Source: Elusimicrobiota bacterium (lineage in GTDB: Bacteria; Elusimicrobiota; Elusimicrobia; FEN-1173). From it: DNA of 64,000 bases. The stretch spans positions 186,001 through 250,000 of the forward strand of contig JADJZR010000004.1 of assembly GCA_016715645.1 (NCBI GenBank), in the 5' to 3' direction. The first letter of the stretch is position 1, and the number at the start of each line of letters is the position of its first letter. Below are positions 63,830-64,000 of this stretch, piece after piece. The translations under genes and the position numbers were made by a program. Under the pieces are notes generated by a model. That model saw nothing but the letters and a program-made list of their open reading frames with translations, did no database searches and was not told the DNA's origin.

Positions 63830-64000
63830 ATGACACCCCAAAACCGATACGACGTTTCCGGTCTTCCCGAAGCCCAATTCCAGCCTGGTTCTCAAGGGAA
63901 GGTCCTTCGTAATAAATTGGACATTACCTCCAAAGCTGAGATGGACCGCTGTGAAGCAGTGGCTTTGGAAAAAGCTTTTGATGTCTTTCTTCACACGTAT
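63830..64000 (+). CDS. Fic/mobile-mystery-type protein, partial N-terminus
   Basis: The open frame runs off the window end (57 residues seen). RYDVSGLPEAQFQPGSQG and VLRNKLDITSKAEMDRCEA resemble the N-terminal region of Fic-family AMP-transferases or 'mobile mystery protein B'. GATAGG lies upstream of the ATG. The catalytic HPFxxGNGR motif would be further downstream, so the assignment is tentative. Confidence 0.55.
   Translation, partial: MTPQNRYDVSGLPEAQFQPGSQGKVLRNKLDITSKAEMDRCEAVALEKAFDVFLHTY

Overview
The window comes from a GC-rich Gram-negative-type bacterium. Outer-membrane genes (OmpA-like protein, SurA-type chaperones, ADP-heptose epimerase), heme-c respiration genes (NrfH, ResB, CcsA) and many lipoproteins support that. 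A giant exported multidomain protein of about 2,300 residues with a 'QDVHGN' domain resembles proteins I associate with Elusimicrobiota/Omnitrophota. That placement is inference, not a search result.

Layout. 1-4.7 kb: nrfH (cut by the window edge), an ArgA-type acetyltransferase, rplM-rpsI, a TPR protein, hldD. 4.7-6.6 kb: an ISNCY-like transposase remnant joined to a decayed second copy of the hldD 3' end and its neighbour. 6.7-10.4 kb: fatty acid desaturase, tRNA-Ser, a 148-nt four-hairpin element, a GHKL ATPase/DUF4325 pair, smpB, tRNA-Leu, a TPR protein. 10.4-20.4 kb (minus strand): envelope genes (DUF4398 lipoprotein, OmpA, pdxA, two parvulin-type chaperones), then mfd, rlmD and a DUF1805 gene. 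20.5-27.4 kb: the giant protein. 27.7-32.2 kb: a coupled operon of response regulator, panD, M50-like protease, polyprenol-kinase-like protein and an ABC exporter. 32.4-33.4 kb: MerR/HspR-like regulator and Hsp20. 33.4-44.9 kb: hisDBHAFI, lepB and trpEGDCFBA. 44.9-48.6 kb: an AbiE-like type IV toxin-antitoxin locus with a broken toxin gene, and an IS1380 element. 48.7-52.3 kb: lipoprotein, resB, ccsA. 52.4-60.5 kb: pyrR-pyrB-pyrC-pyrD-pyrF-pyrE-purM-purN-purB. 60.5-63.4 kb: membrane proteins, a cNMP-binding protein and an AI-2E-type permease. The end holds tRNA-His and the start of a Fic-like gene.

The biosynthetic blocks form one long co-directional run for histidine, tryptophan, pyrimidine and purine synthesis. 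Stop and start codons overlap by 4 nt at most junctions (ATGA, GTGA, TTGA), which suggests tight translational coupling. From about 38 kb to 63.4 kb nearly every long single-copy gene carries one or more 1-nt frameshifts, worst at 53-58 kb. I read this as base-calling or assembly error, not mass gene decay.

Most interesting points: a MITE-like element with GTAAC ends and 8-bp target duplications, one copy of which inserted in frame into a lipoprotein signal peptide; two structured elements that start with a copy of a tRNA 5' end just upstream of tRNA-Ser and tRNA-His; the giant protein; and apparent leaderless promoters.
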